44,182 nucleotides of DNA from Deltaproteobacteria bacterium (GCA_016875195.1 VGRY01000028.1:1-44182), one strand, 5' to 3'. Positions 15,716-23,765 are shown, counted from the stretch's first letter. Notes: generated by a model from the sequence alone, not told the origin. Numbers and translations: made by a program.

Positions 15716-16711
15716 TTACTGCACTGTGAAACGCCATCTAACCGTCAACTGAATCGGGCCAGGGTAATCATCTACACCGTTTTTGAGCATCACCATCTTC
15801 TCTCCTGTCTGGTTGCGGTAGGAACCTTTCAGGGGTAGGCCGGTCAGTTTCAGTGTATTGCTGCCGACATCAGATGCAGAGGTTACCAACTGCCTGGTTA
15901 TTTTATTGGCCTGAGGGCCTTTATCAGGGCCTGTTGATTCCTCGGCCATCTGCAACTGATGTAACGGCAGACCAAGGTCAACGCTGATTAAGTGCTTAAC
16001 CGTATCCACTTCAACGCTTGAGAAGATTGGCATTGTATCGGTGCCACTGCCAGTTCGTTTGCGCGTGAAGGTGCAGATGTTATTGGTTTTGCCGCAGCCT
16101 GGATCATAATAGAGTTTCTTTGACCATTCATCTACATGATAGGTGTATTGGGATGAAGGATTTTGCTTGCGTGCACGGTCTGATAATGGTATCCAGGGTT
16201 GAAAACGAGATGGCGCCTGTGAAACCATCGCATTTCCTTGCTGGGCCATGGCCCCTGATTTGTTCATGATTTCACCCATATCAGACCGCTTGCTCATTTT
16301 TTGTGCTACACGTGCGAGGCAGGCTTCATCGCCACCACACTTTTCCGCTTCCTTTGCAAGCATTTCCAGTGTCTCTCCATGCTCAGCTTTCATGGCATCG
16401 GCCTTACTCCCGATGTTTTTGCTCTGTGATTCCATCTGTTTCCCCACGGCAGGATCGCTGATCCCGGCACGTTGAAGCGGTTGTGCTTCAAGTGTAGTCT
16501 GTGCCTTTACGGTGCGTTTCACTCGCCATTCACGCTCAACCGTATCCTTCTTCACATTCCCTTGATGACCTTTGGCGTCAATGAGATATTCAACTTCTAG
16601 CACAGCGCGCGTACCGGGCTTGGCCGCTCCATCGTTTGCGTATGTGATCGTTACCCCTAAGAGCAATATTGATATACACAAAAACCATCTTTGATACTGT
16701 CGAATAGACAT
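15716..16711 (-). CDS. Exported protein of unknown function
   Basis: The 331-residue product starts with a signal peptide (about 1-25, cleavage near TYA) and a good ribosome-binding site (AAAGGAGG). Two regions look folded and beta-rich (about 35-75 and 190-331). Between them is a helical, Met/Lys/Glu-rich segment with CGGDEAC (about 124-130), and a second Cys pair occurs at CGKTNNIC. Spaced cysteines suggest periplasmic disulfides. I recognise no family. Its upstream region holds a palindromic element and, about 270 bp away, a copy of the Crp/Fnr-type operator also found before norC, so it may belong to the same response. Confidence 0.7.
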   Translation of the reverse strand: MSIRQYQRWFLCISILLLGVTITYANDGAAKPGTRAVLEVEYLIDAKGHQGNVKKDTVEREWRVKRTVKAQTTLEAQPLQRAGISDPAVGKQMESQSKNIGSKADAMKAEHGETLEMLAKEAEKCGGDEACLARVAQKMSKRSDMGEIMNKSGAMAQQGNAMVSQAPSRFQPWIPLSDRARKQNPSSQYTYHVDEWSKKLYYDPGCGKTNNICTFTRKRTGSGTDTMPIFSSVEVDTVKHLISVDLGLPLHQLQMAEESTGPDKGPQANKITRQLVTSASDVGSNTLKLTGLPLKGSYRNQTGEKMVMLKNGVDDYPGPIQLTVRWRFTVQ

Positions 16712-16736
16712 CCTTATGGCCTCCTTTCAATGGGAA

Positions 16737-16884
16737 GCTGTGTCGTAATGAGGTCATTCCCCCAAACGGTCATCCTGAACTCGGTTTCGAGTCGTACCGA
16801 CTTGGTTCAGAATCTAATGAATTCAACCCATGACGGGACTCTGAAATAAATTCAGGGTGACAAAATAGTGATTACGACACAGCT
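16737..16884. repeat. Nested inverted-repeat element
   Basis: A 148-bp unit has perfect 14-bp ends, AGCTGTGTCGTAAT (16737-16750) and its complement at 16871-16884. A second inverted pair lies inside: GTCATCCTGAA at 16770 and TTCAGGGTGAC at 16851 (10 of 11 complementary). The nested arrangement would fold as a cruciform or a long hairpin. It lies between the operator at 16978 and the gene starting at 16711. Confidence 0.75.
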
Positions 16885-16977
16885 CCGATGTGATAAGTTA
16901 GATTGAACCCTCCTCCATTGCCCGGCAAGGAATTATTCCGCTTTATATTACTATGTGATAATGTGAGCCAATTTTCT

Positions 16978-16991
16978 TTGACTTAAGTCAA
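16978..16991. promoter_or_regulatory. Crp/Fnr-type operator, copy 1
   Basis: TTGACTTAAGTCAA is a perfect 14-bp palindrome with the TTGA-N6-TCAA layout of Fnr/Dnr/HcpR-type sites. An identical palindrome lies at 20310-20323 before norC. The nearest gene it could control is the exported protein starting at 16711. The rest of the 16885-17063 gap has no other feature that I can support. Confidence 0.65.
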
Positions 16992-17063
16992 AACGGAAAA
17001 ATTCCTTATGATTGGAGGCAACGAAAATTTTCAGGTGTGGGAGAAGTGTGAAGGGGGAGGGGA

Positions 17064-17885
17064 TTACCCCACAAAGGCTATTTTTTCGGAGCATTCCTTT
17101 AACAGATGGTAGGCAGAACCTCCCTGTTTCAGAAGGTTGAGCATGAGGTTTGCATTCAAGATGCGGACACCTGCCATCACATTGACGCCCCTCCTGAAAA
17201 AGGCGTCGGGGATGAGGCTGGCGGTAGGGCCGATGATGGCTGTGCGTTTTTCATGGTTGGTCCATGAAAGCGTCGCATCGATGGTGTGATTGACTATGGC
17301 TGTCCCGGTGATGATGACCACCTGCGAATTCTCGATGGCTGTTTTCATTTCGGATTCGGGTTTAAAATGTTTCATCTCGTCCGGCCTCAAGGTCTGCCGG
17401 TTCTTTTCAATGATATAGAAAGGGTTTCCCATTGCCTTCAGCCTCTTGATATAAGGGGTAAACGCCCCGACCAGAGAGACTGTCTCATGGGTTTGGATGT
17501 CGAGGAGGTCAAAGCCATCCCTGTCTTTGACCACTTCATATTCTCTTTCGTTACCCGATTCGATTATCCACTGAGAAAGCCCGTTGAGGGTGGCAATGCC
17601 AATGGCGCTCTTGAGGACATTGGGATCGAGTGAATAATTAAGAATTTCAGAGATAGGCTTTCCCTCCAGATTGCCAGCTGGAGGCATGCGGGCGGCTGAG
17701 GTCGGACAGCAGACCGCTTCGGGAATCTCGCTGATGGGCGTGAAGGCACATCCCCCGTGGCCGGTGGATAGCTTCACGCCCGTAAAGAAAACCCCTATGG
17801 CCAGGTCCTCGAGTCTTACCTCCTCGAGCGGGCCCGGAGATTTCTCTTTGATGATCTCAATCGTTTCAGCGATCACTGAAGACAT
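17064..17885 (-). CDS. DUF364/DUF4213 putative heavy-metal chelation protein
   Basis: The 273-residue product matches the two-part family with an N-terminal DUF4213-like region (about 1-90, including GVFFTGVKLSTGHGG and CCPTSAARMP) and a C-terminal Rossmann-like DUF364 domain (about 115-265: VSLVGAFTPYI, VVIITGTAIVNHTID, IIGPTASLIPDAFF, GVRILN). Members are soluble and often sit near metal-cofactor or nitrogenase-like genes; a role in binding metal or a metal-carrying small molecule has been proposed but not proved. It is encoded on the same strand as the downstream exported protein and the upstream norB, but repeat elements separate it from norB. The ATG at 17885 is the first start in the frame. 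Confidence 0.8.
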   Translation of the reverse strand: MSSVIAETIEIIKEKSPGPLEEVRLEDLAIGVFFTGVKLSTGHGGCAFTPISEIPEAVCCPTSAARMPPAGNLEGKPISEILNYSLDPNVLKSAIGIATLNGLSQWIIESGNEREYEVVKDRDGFDLLDIQTHETVSLVGAFTPYIKRLKAMGNPFYIIEKNRQTLRPDEMKHFKPESEMKTAIENSQVVIITGTAIVNHTIDATLSWTNHEKRTAIIGPTASLIPDAFFRRGVNVMAGVRILNANLMLNLLKQGGSAYHLLKECSEKIAFVG

Positions 17886-17899
17886 GGTCTAAACCTAAA

Positions 17900-17970
17900 G
17901 GAATAATGGAATGTTGGAAGAATGGAATATTGTTAAACCTAAACCCATCATTCCAGTCTTCCATTATTCC
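17900..17970. repeat. GGAATAAT-word palindromic array
   Basis: Four 8-base words (GGAATAAT, GGAATGTT, GGAAGAAT, GGAATATT) face three complementary words (CATTCCAG, TCTTCCAT, TATTCCAG) across about 24 bp. The arms can pair to make an imperfect hairpin upstream of the DUF364 gene. Confidence 0.7.
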
Positions 17971-17976
17971 AGTTTT

Positions 17977-18099
17977 ACCCCGTTAGAAAGCCCCGCAGCT
18001 CTGCTGCGGGGATGGTGGTTGTTTCCTTTTCAGCGAACACGGGGTTTAATGCCCCGTGTGAGCTTTCCCGTTAGAAAGTTGAAAACTTTCTAACGGGGT
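17977..18099. repeat. ACCCCGTTAGAAAG element with three inner hairpins
   Basis: Perfect 14-bp inverted repeats (17977-17990 and 18086-18099) bound a 123-bp unit. Inside are three strong hairpins: a 9-bp stem CCCCGCAGC with a 3-nt loop (17991-18011), an 8-bp stem ACACGGGG (18037-18059), and a 14-bp stem CCCGTTAGAAAGTT with a 3-nt loop (18067-18097). The last hairpin shares its right arm with the outer repeat, so alternative folds exist. It lies between norB and the DUF364 gene. Confidence 0.8.
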
Positions 18100-18112
18100 T
18101 TACATCATTTCA

Positions 18113-19432
18113 TTATTCCGGCTTTGCGGTTGCAATTTTCAAAACATCGATGATGTAGAGGATCACACCGACGAAAAACCCAAGCCCTGCGATGAAGACT
18201 GCGAAAAACCATGGTTTCATAAAATCCTGAACAGTGAGAAAATCGATGCCCAATCCTCTCTGCATGTAGGATTGAATCACCCCTGCCACACCAAAAGCTA
18301 ACCCTATGGTCAGCATCATGCTCACTGTGATCCAGAATACCCAGAACCCTCTCTTCTGGCTATACTGTTTAAGTCCTTTCAGTTTAGGAAGGGCATAATA
18401 GACGACAGTCAGGATGAGCATGGCATAAGCGCCGAAGAAGGCCAAATGTCCGTGGGAGGCTGTAACCTGAGTTCCATGCGTCCATCGATTAACCTGAGGT
18501 AGCGTGTGGACCATTCCCATGACTGCAGCGCCGAAGAAATGAAACAGGGCACATCCGATGGTCCAGTAGAGGACCAGGCGGTCAGAGATCTCAAATTTTC
18601 TATGCTTTACGTGCCTGAGGGTATCAAAGACCATGAGTACAATCGGGACGGTTTCGAGGGCGCTGAATATTCCGCCCCACCAGAGCCAGTATCCCGGCGT
18701 TCCGATCCAGTAATAATGGTGGCCTGTTCCGATGATTCCGGAGGCAAGGACGAGACCCACCTCAATGTAGAGCCACTTCTCCACGACCTGACGTTCGACG
18801 CCGGTGATCTTGAGCAAAATAAATGCCATGAGAGAGGCGGCAATCAGTTCCCAGGCTCCCTCCACCCAGAGATGGATAACCCACCACCAGTAATAGTAGT
18901 CGAAGGTGAGGTTCTTAAAGAAGGGTATCGCAAAAAGCCACATGGCCGCCAGCATCGCGAGCCCCCCGAGGAGAAGGCCCTGGACAGCCGTCCATTTCTT
19001 AGTTCGTATCATGGTCATGAAGACATTGAAGATGAAAATCAGGGCGACAATGACAACCGCCCATTTCAACTCAACCGGCAGTTCCAGAAGAGGCCGTCCG
19101 GCTGTCCAGCCGAACAGAAACCCGATGACTCCAACGAGGCCGCCTATGAGGAGGAGATAGAATTGAAGGTCGGCAAGTTTCTTACTGTAAAGCTCTGTCT
19201 TCGATTCTTCCGGGACGACATAATAGGTGCCTCCCATGAATCCGAAGAGCATCCAGACCACCAGGAGGTTGGTATGGATGGCCCGGGCCGTATTAAAAGG
19301 GAGAATGGAGATGAGAGGATCGGGCCAGATATATTTGAGGATGAGAAGCAGGCCAACGAGCGCCTGGAGGCCAAAGAAAACGGCTGAGATGACGAAATAT
19401 TTAATGGCAACCTTTTGCGATTCGTAAGTCAT
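18113..19432 (-). CDS. norB: Nitric oxide reductase catalytic subunit NorB
   Basis: This 439-residue membrane protein belongs to the heme-copper oxidase superfamily but carries NorB markers. The non-heme iron ligands are H187, H238, H239 and the diagnostic Glu E191 in HLWVEGAWEL. Heme b3 is held by H327 and low-spin heme b by H53 and H329 in ASHGHLAFFG. GTGHHYYWIGTP and THGTQVTASHGH are typical of cNOR. About twelve membrane helices are expected. It reduces NO to N2O with electrons from NorC. It lacks the N-terminal fused domain of quinol-dependent qNOR, consistent with a separate cytochrome subunit. It follows norC after about 100 bp that are filled by a word array, which is odd for an operon. 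Confidence 0.93.
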   Translation of the reverse strand: MTYESQKVAIKYFVISAVFFGLQALVGLLLILKYIWPDPLISILPFNTARAIHTNLLVVWMLFGFMGGTYYVVPEESKTELYSKKLADLQFYLLLIGGLVGVIGFLFGWTAGRPLLELPVELKWAVVIVALIFIFNVFMTMIRTKKWTAVQGLLLGGLAMLAAMWLFAIPFFKNLTFDYYYWWWVIHLWVEGAWELIAASLMAFILLKITGVERQVVEKWLYIEVGLVLASGIIGTGHHYYWIGTPGYWLWWGGIFSALETVPIVLMVFDTLRHVKHRKFEISDRLVLYWTIGCALFHFFGAAVMGMVHTLPQVNRWTHGTQVTASHGHLAFFGAYAMLILTVVYYALPKLKGLKQYSQKRGFWVFWITVSMMLTIGLAFGVAGVIQSYMQRGLGIDFLTVQDFMKPWFFAVFIAGLGFFVGVILYIIDVLKIATAKPE

Positions 19433-19449
19433 ATGTTTTTCCTCCTTTT

Positions 19450-19534
19450 CCGATTTCGGATTGCGGAGTGCGGAGTGCGGAATTTTTTTTTGAAGGGTTT
19501 TAAATCCGAAATCCGCAATCTAAGATCCGCAATT
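19450..19534. repeat. GGATTGC/AATCCGC-word palindromic array between norC and norB
   Basis: Left words (GGATTGC, GGAGTGC, GGAGTGC) face right words (AATCCGA, AATCCGC, AATCTAA, GATCCGC) with a 7-base period. The array reaches into the norC stop codon and ends close to the norB ribosome-binding site (GGAGG at about 19440), so transcription and translation of the pair must pass through a hairpin. Confidence 0.75.
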
Positions 19535-20228
19535 ATTTGAGTCCTCCCAAGAAGCTGGCCAGCGCCTGAACCTCATCCTCTGAAAGTTGCGGATAGGCGG
19601 GCATTTGCGTGCCCGGATTGACTGATTTTGGGTCTTTAATCAACTTTGAAAGCCACTGGTTATCCCGTTTTCCGCCCACTTTGGAGAGATCAGGACCGAT
19701 GATCCCACCTTTTCCTCCGATTTGATGGCAGAGGTCACAACGGTTCTGGTTATAAATAGCCTTCCCTTTTAAAACCTGGGCGGTTGTTTCCAATGGGGTT
19801 CCCGTGACTTTAGCCACAGTGATGGGTTGGGGAGGCCACTCATTGGTATCGATGGCATCCACCCATTTAAAAAAGGCGATGAGTTTCTTAATTTCATCAT
19901 CAGATAGTTTCTGGTTGGGCATCTTCCTTCTCTGGGGATCCGTGGATTCCGGATTTTTCAGAAATATCCTCAGCCAATTCTCTCCCCGTGAAGAATACAC
20001 CTTGGTCATATCCGGAGAGTAATAGCCTCCAATACCGAGGATGGTATGGCAATCGTTACAATTATACTTGTGCCAGACCCTCTTGCCTGATACGACCTCG
20101 TCTGTGAGTTTATCGGTATTGGTTCGTTTGGGGATGGAAATATGGGTGTCGATCGTGAGCCAGATGAAGACGGCCGTGCAGATAACCGTCGCCCAGATGA
20201 AAAGATTTCGTGCTAACTTCTTCTCCAT
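19533..20228 (-). CDS. norC: NorC-like cytochrome c subunit with an extra heme domain
   Basis: ATG 20228 has AAAGGAGG just upstream and opens a 231-residue protein. A single N-terminal helix (about 8-27) anchors it. The first c-type domain has CNDCH at 57-61, the NorC-typical GIGGYYSPD (65-73) and axial M103. A second cytochrome c domain follows, with CDLCH at 164-168, GGIIGPDL and M209. Ordinary NorC has one heme and about 150 residues, so this is NorC fused to a second monoheme cytochrome, perhaps replacing a soluble electron donor. An operator-like palindrome lies 82 bp upstream. The stop codon lies inside a word array. Confidence 0.9.
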   Translation of the reverse strand: MEKKLARNLFIWATVICTAVFIWLTIDTHISIPKRTNTDKLTDEVVSGKRVWHKYNCNDCHTILGIGGYYSPDMTKVYSSRGENWLRIFLKNPESTDPQRRKMPNQKLSDDEIKKLIAFFKWVDAIDTNEWPPQPITVAKVTGTPLETTAQVLKGKAIYNQNRCDLCHQIGGKGGIIGPDLSKVGGKRDNQWLSKLIKDPKSVNPGTQMPAYPQLSEDEVQALASFLGGLK

Positions 20229-20309
20229 AAGGAACCTCCTTTCAATGGTTTCAATATCGATCGATTTGATATATTTTTCACCATATAATCCTATCTGCAA
20301 AATAAATCA

Positions 20310-20323
20310 TTGACTTAAGTCAA
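20310..20323. promoter_or_regulatory. Crp/Fnr-type operator between norC and tpx
   Basis: TTGACTTAAGTCAA is identical to the copy at 16978-16991, and the identity extends to AAC on the right (17 bp in all). It lies 82 bp before the norC ATG and 172 bp before the divergent tpx ATG. The Crp/Fnr regulator encoded at 34442 has the E..SR recognition residues that read TTGA half-sites. Confidence 0.7.
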
Positions 20324-20495
20324 AACCACCAGTCAATTTTTTAGAGGTATTTATTTGGAATGCTCCATCCACCCTGGTCAAAGATTATATCACAAAATTT
20401 ATAAGTCAATAGTTTTATTGAATTCTCCGGAGAAGATGATTATTTTAAAGGAAAAGAGGTCGGAATTCGAGAAATAAGCGAAAGGAGATGGTGAT

Positions 20496-21116
20496 ATGTT
20501 AGGCAAAAAAGGCCCTGTGGTTTTAGCGGGCATCGTTATGATATTGATCTTTGGCTGTGCAACGTCCAAACCAGAAATTCAGATGGATCGAGCATCGGCC
20601 ATTCCCGGGGACCAGGTAAGCTTAAGAGGGAAACGAACTAAACTTCTTGGGACACCCATCTCCATCGGGAGTGGTATGCCAATGGTTGAGTTGGTTGATG
20701 CGATGACGATGAACCCTATTGATCTGTCCAAAGTAAGGGGTTCGGTCCTTCTTCTCAGCATTGTTCCTTCTATTGATACCCGGGTATGTGAAGAACAGAC
20801 CCATTATTTGGGAGAGAAAGGTGATAAACTCCCGGGCAATGTTAAACGCATCACTATCAGTCGGGATACGCCCTTTGCCCAGAAACGTTTTGCAAAAGAG
20901 GCCAAGCTTACGAATATTCAATATCTGTCTGACTACAAACAGGGTGATTTCGGACGTTTCACAGGGCTTCTCGTAGAAGGGTCCATGTTGTTGGCACGCT
21001 CTATTGTGATCGTGGATAAGGAGGGAATCGTTCGATATATCCAGGTTGTTCCAGAAATGAGCCATCTCCCGGATATGGAAAGAGCCTTTGAGAAGGCCAT
21101 AGAGCTGGCCAAATAG
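20496..21116 (+). CDS. tpx: Lipoprotein thiol peroxidase (Tpx-like, single cysteine)
   Basis: The 206-residue product has a lipoprotein signal with the lipobox LIFGC (Cys21), so it is lipid-anchored outside the cytoplasmic membrane. From about residue 50 it is a Tpx-type peroxiredoxin: PSIDTRVCEEQT with the peroxidatic C98, and DTPFAQKRFAKEA, where E. coli Tpx has its resolving Cys (RFC) but this protein has A133. It is therefore a one-Cys enzyme needing an external thiol donor. E. coli Tpx is a soluble periplasmic enzyme, so lipid anchoring is unusual. It is transcribed divergently from norC across a shared operator, which suggests co-regulation in NO or peroxide stress. The ribosome-binding site AAAGGAGATGGTGAT supports ATG 20496. 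Confidence 0.88.
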   Translation: MLGKKGPVVLAGIVMILIFGCATSKPEIQMDRASAIPGDQVSLRGKRTKLLGTPISIGSGMPMVELVDAMTMNPIDLSKVRGSVLLLSIVPSIDTRVCEEQTHYLGEKGDKLPGNVKRITISRDTPFAQKRFAKEAKLTNIQYLSDYKQGDFGRFTGLLVEGSMLLARSIVIVDKEGIVRYIQVVPEMSHLPDMERAFEKAIELAK

Positions 21117-21128
21117 GGAGCTGCGAAG

Positions 21129-21689
21129 TTAATTTCCAACGATAAAGAAGTTTTTAAAGGATTGGTATTTTTTGTCACCCATCCCTTTCACTTTTATTAG
21201 TTCCTCGACTGAGCGGAACCCCTTTCTTCTTTCTCGATACATCACAATCTCTCCGGCTAAAGACTCGCCAATTCCAGGGATTAAGCAAAGATCTTCCACG
21301 GAGACCCGATTGAGGTCAAGGGGGATATTGAAGACGAGAAGTTTATGGGCCTCCATGGTTTCAATCTTTATCCTGACTTCCTGTTGGGATTCTTTCCGGA
21401 CATTAAGAAGAGTGCCTGTCTTGAGAGATTCTGAAAGGGAGTTTTTGTCAAACGATGCCGGTTCTTTCAAGCCGCCTGCCTTTCCGATTGCTTCTTTAAG
21501 AGTAGGGGGATGGTCAAAGATATAAACCCCAGGCTTATGTATTTCTCCTTGAACTTCAATGGCGATTTCTTTTGCGATTTTCTCTGAGGGGGCAGGGGAT
21601 GAATGATAAAATTTAAAGTAAAGAATACCGAGGAGAAGAAGGGCGAGGACGAGAAGGATACGCTGCTGACCAAAGGAAAGATATTTCAT
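21129..21689 (-). CDS. ComEA-like helix-hairpin-helix protein
   Basis: This 186-residue protein has an N-terminal membrane anchor (about 10-27), a SLBB-like beta domain (about 43-110, starting VQGEIHKPGVY) and a C-terminal tandem helix-hairpin-helix (about 122-183, with LNRVSVEDLCLIPGIGESLA and IKVKGMGDKKY). This is the layout of ComEA, the DNA receptor that pulls transforming DNA through the periplasm. No other competence gene is in the window. It converges with tpx, leaving 12 bp between stop codons, and its start lies beside the left inverted repeat of the IVP unit. Confidence 0.85.
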   Translation of the reverse strand: MKYLSFGQQRILLVLALLLLGILYFKFYHSSPAPSEKIAKEIAIEVQGEIHKPGVYIFDHPPTLKEAIGKAGGLKEPASFDKNSLSESLKTGTLLNVRKESQQEVRIKIETMEAHKLLVFNIPLDLNRVSVEDLCLIPGIGESLAGEIVMYRERRKGFRSVEELIKVKGMGDKKYQSFKNFFIVGN

Positions 21690-21695
21690 TGTTTA

Positions 21696-22184
21696 GGATA
21701 TCAGGGTATCAGAGTATCAGGATATCAGGGCTCTTTAGAATTTTTCTTTTTATTAATATAACGAACGTATCCATTGATACCTCGAATGACTTCTTCATAC
21801 CCTTCAACCCAATTTTGGGACAACTCTGGACTTAAATATTTTTTCCCCATTAATTTTCGTAATTGATTTTGTGTCTCCCCTGCTTCTTTTCTGGCAATAT
21901 AAAACCCTTTAATTTTTTCTTTATAGTAGTAGGCGGTATAACCTTCTGCGATATTATCACATACTGATGATGAGCAACGTTCGATCTGATCCTTTAGTTT
22001 GAAGTCTTCTGTCCTAGGTAAGGTCTTACAAAATTGATGAATTTCCTGCATAAGATAGTGTGCTTTCTGCCAAACCCAAAGTTTCTCAAATCCAGCTACT
22101 GTCTTTTCTGGATTTGTCGAATTCTTAATTTCCTGCATTTGTTTTAATGTCCTGATAACCTGGTATCCTGGTTTCCTGATATCC
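21696..22184. mobile_element. IVP gene unit bounded by 8-base-word inverted repeats
   Basis: Two 34-bp arms, 21696-21729 and 22151-22184, are inverted repeats of each other with 27 of 34 positions matching. Each is a tandem run of 8-base words (left GGATATCA, GGGTATCA, GAGTATCA, GGATATCA; right CCTGATAA, CCTGGTAT, CCTGGTTT, CCTGATAT). The only gene inside is the four-helix-bundle protein, whose stop codon lies within the left arm. The right arm ends six bases before the cimA stop. No target duplication is obvious. The unit looks like a compact mobile or hitch-hiking element. Confidence 0.6.
21725..22138 (-). CDS. Four-helix-bundle protein (23S rRNA intervening-sequence protein family)
   Basis: The 137-residue product has the IVP/four-helix-bundle hallmarks: FEKLWVWQKAHYLMQEIH near residue 17, LKDQIERCSSSVCDNIAEGY in the middle, the Y.IARKEAGETQNQL helix and a final Y.E.IRGINGYVRYI helix. 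In other bacteria these genes sit inside intervening sequences of 23S rRNA, and the related Avd protein assists diversity-generating retroelements; a biochemical role of free-standing copies is not established. Here no rRNA is near. The gene is enclosed by inverted word arrays, and its TGA stop is contributed by the left array. ATG 22138 is the first start and lacks a strong ribosome-binding site. Confidence 0.88.
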   Translation of the reverse strand: MQEIKNSTNPEKTVAGFEKLWVWQKAHYLMQEIHQFCKTLPRTEDFKLKDQIERCSSSVCDNIAEGYTAYYYKEKIKGFYIARKEAGETQNQLRKLMGKKYLSPELSQNWVEGYEEVIRGINGYVRYINKKKNSKEP

Positions 22185-22190
22185 TGATGA

Positions 22191-23765
22191 TCACTCTTCT
22201 TCTTTCAAGAGTTTATAGTCAATCGAATCTACGAGAGCTTGCCAGCTGGCCTGAATGATATTTTCGGAGACTCCCACGGTTCCCCATTTGGATTCATGAT
22301 CTCCGGATTCGATCAGGACTCTTGTCTGTGCGCCTGTGCCATCTTTGGTGGTGAGTATTCTCACTTTGTAGTCGAGGAGTTTGACTTCTTTCAGTTCGGG
22401 GTAGAATTTTTCGAGGGCTTTCCGAATGGCGTTGTCCAGGGCATTGACCGGGCCGTTTCCCACAGCGGCGGTATGTTCGACCTGATCGCCTACACGAACC
22501 ATGATCGTCGCTTCGGAGAGGGGAAAGCTTTTCTCCTCTTTTTTCTCAACAATCACGCGAAATCCCAGAAGTTCAAAGAATCTTTTATGCTTTCCAAGGG
22601 CCTTTTTGACCAGGATTTCAAAGGAACCTTCGGCCCCCTCAAATTGAAACCCTTCGTGCTCGAGCTGTTTTAAATTTTCCAGGATGGTGCGGACATTGGG
22701 GTCCTTGCTTTCGAGGTCGATCCCGAACTCAGCCGCCTTGTAGAGGATATTCGATTCCCCGGAAAGATCAGAGATGAGAACCCTCTGACGATTTCCAACC
22801 TTTTCAGGTTGGATATGTTCATAGGTCAGGGGGCTTTTCCGGATGGCGCTTACATGGATGCCTCCCTTATGGGCAAAGGCGCTGTCACCGACATAAGGCA
22901 GATATTTAGGATGGGGCAGGTTCGCCAGTTCCGAGACGAAGCGGGAGACCTCAGTCATCTTTGCAAGCTGGGCATCGGTTATGCATTGAAGCCCCATCTT
23001 CAACTTGAGATTGGGAATGATGGAACAGAGATTGGCATTGCCGCATCGTTCGCCATAGCCATTAATCGTTCCCTGAACGTTTCCGACCCCCTCTTTCACA
23101 GCAAGAATGGAGTTAGCCACTGCCAATTCGGCATCGTTATGAATGTGGATGCCAAGGGGCACTTTGATGGTTTTCTTCACTTCCCGAATAGCTATCTGGA
23201 GATCATGGGGGAGGGTGCCTCCGTTGGTATCACAGAGAACGATCCAATCGGCCTTCGCCTCCTGGGCTGCTTTCAAAATAGAAAGGGCATAGGAGGGATT
23301 ATTTTTAAATCCATCAAAAAAGTGTTCGGCATCGAAGAGGACTTCAAAAACCTTTCCCTTAAGAAAACGGATCGATTGAGAGATGATCTCAAGGTTCTGT
23401 TGGAGGCTGATGTTCAATGCCTCGAGGACATGCATGTCCCAGGACTTCCCGAAAATGGTGACGGCTTCTGTGCCCGCTTCAATCAAGGCCTGGAGATTAG
23501 GGTCATTTTCTGGCAATGTCCCAGCCCTGCATGTGCTTCCGAAGGCAACGATCTTCGCTCCAGAGAGGTGAACAGACTTGATCTCCTGAAAAAACTGGAG
23601 GTCTTTTGGGTTGGAACCAGGCCATCCCCCTTCGATGTAGTGGGTTCCCAGTTCATCCAATTTTTGGGCAATCCTGACCTTATCCTCCAGAGAAAAGGCA
23701 ATATCTTCCGCCTGAGAACCATCCCGCAAGGTGGTATCGTAGATTTTGATGGATTGTTTGCTCAA
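22191..23765 (-). CDS. cimA: (R)-citramalate synthase
   Basis: This enzyme condenses pyruvate and acetyl-CoA to citramalate, the threonine-independent first step toward isoleucine. The N-terminal DRE-TIM barrel begins [13 protein letters not shown] and includes [13 protein letters not shown] and the [19 protein letters not shown] segment. A linker and a C-terminal LeuA-type regulatory domain (about 400-520) follow. The GNAN and NGYGERCG pattern fits the CimA/2-isopropylmalate-like branch rather than LeuA. I start at TTG 23765 (protein begins [10 protein letters not shown], about 524 residues) because GAGG lies eight bases upstream; the frame is open to 23786. LysC lies upstream on the same strand, separated by a word array, so these amino-acid genes may not be tightly coupled. 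Confidence 0.9.
   Translation of the reverse strand: MSKQSIKIYDTTLRDGSQAEDIAFSLEDKVRIAQKLDELGTHYIEGGWPGSNPKDLQFFQEIKSVHLSGAKIVAFGSTCRAGTLPENDPNLQALIEAGTEAVTIFGKSWDMHVLEALNISLQQNLEIISQSIRFLKGKVFEVLFDAEHFFDGFKNNPSYALSILKAAQEAKADWIVLCDTNGGTLPHDLQIAIREVKKTIKVPLGIHIHNDAELAVANSILAVKEGVGNVQGTINGYGERCGNANLCSIIPNLKLKMGLQCITDAQLAKMTEVSRFVSELANLPHPKYLPYVGDSAFAHKGGIHVSAIRKSPLTYEHIQPEKVGNRQRVLISDLSGESNILYKAAEFGIDLESKDPNVRTILENLKQLEHEGFQFEGAEGSFEILVKKALGKHKRFFELLGFRVIVEKKEEKSFPLSEATIMVRVGDQVEHTAAVGNGPVNALDNAIRKALEKFYPELKEVKLLDYKVRILTTKDGTGAQTRVLIESGDHESKWGTVGVSENIIQASWQALVDSIDYKLLKEEE

Noticed and set aside
18067..18097. Intrinsic terminator for norB
   Set aside because: On the minus strand the 14-bp hairpin is followed by AAAGC rather than a T-run, so it is better described as part of the inverted-repeat element.
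18506..19387. 293-codon plus-strand frame opposite norB
   Set aside because: It runs antisense to a gene with all NorB ligands and its product is a charged sequence with no domain.
21725..22138. Intervening sequence in a 23S rRNA gene
   Set aside because: The IVP gene lies between protein genes; there is no rRNA sequence on either side.
21725..22138. Avd of a diversity-generating retroelement
   Set aside because: No reverse transcriptase or template/variable repeat pair is present in the window.
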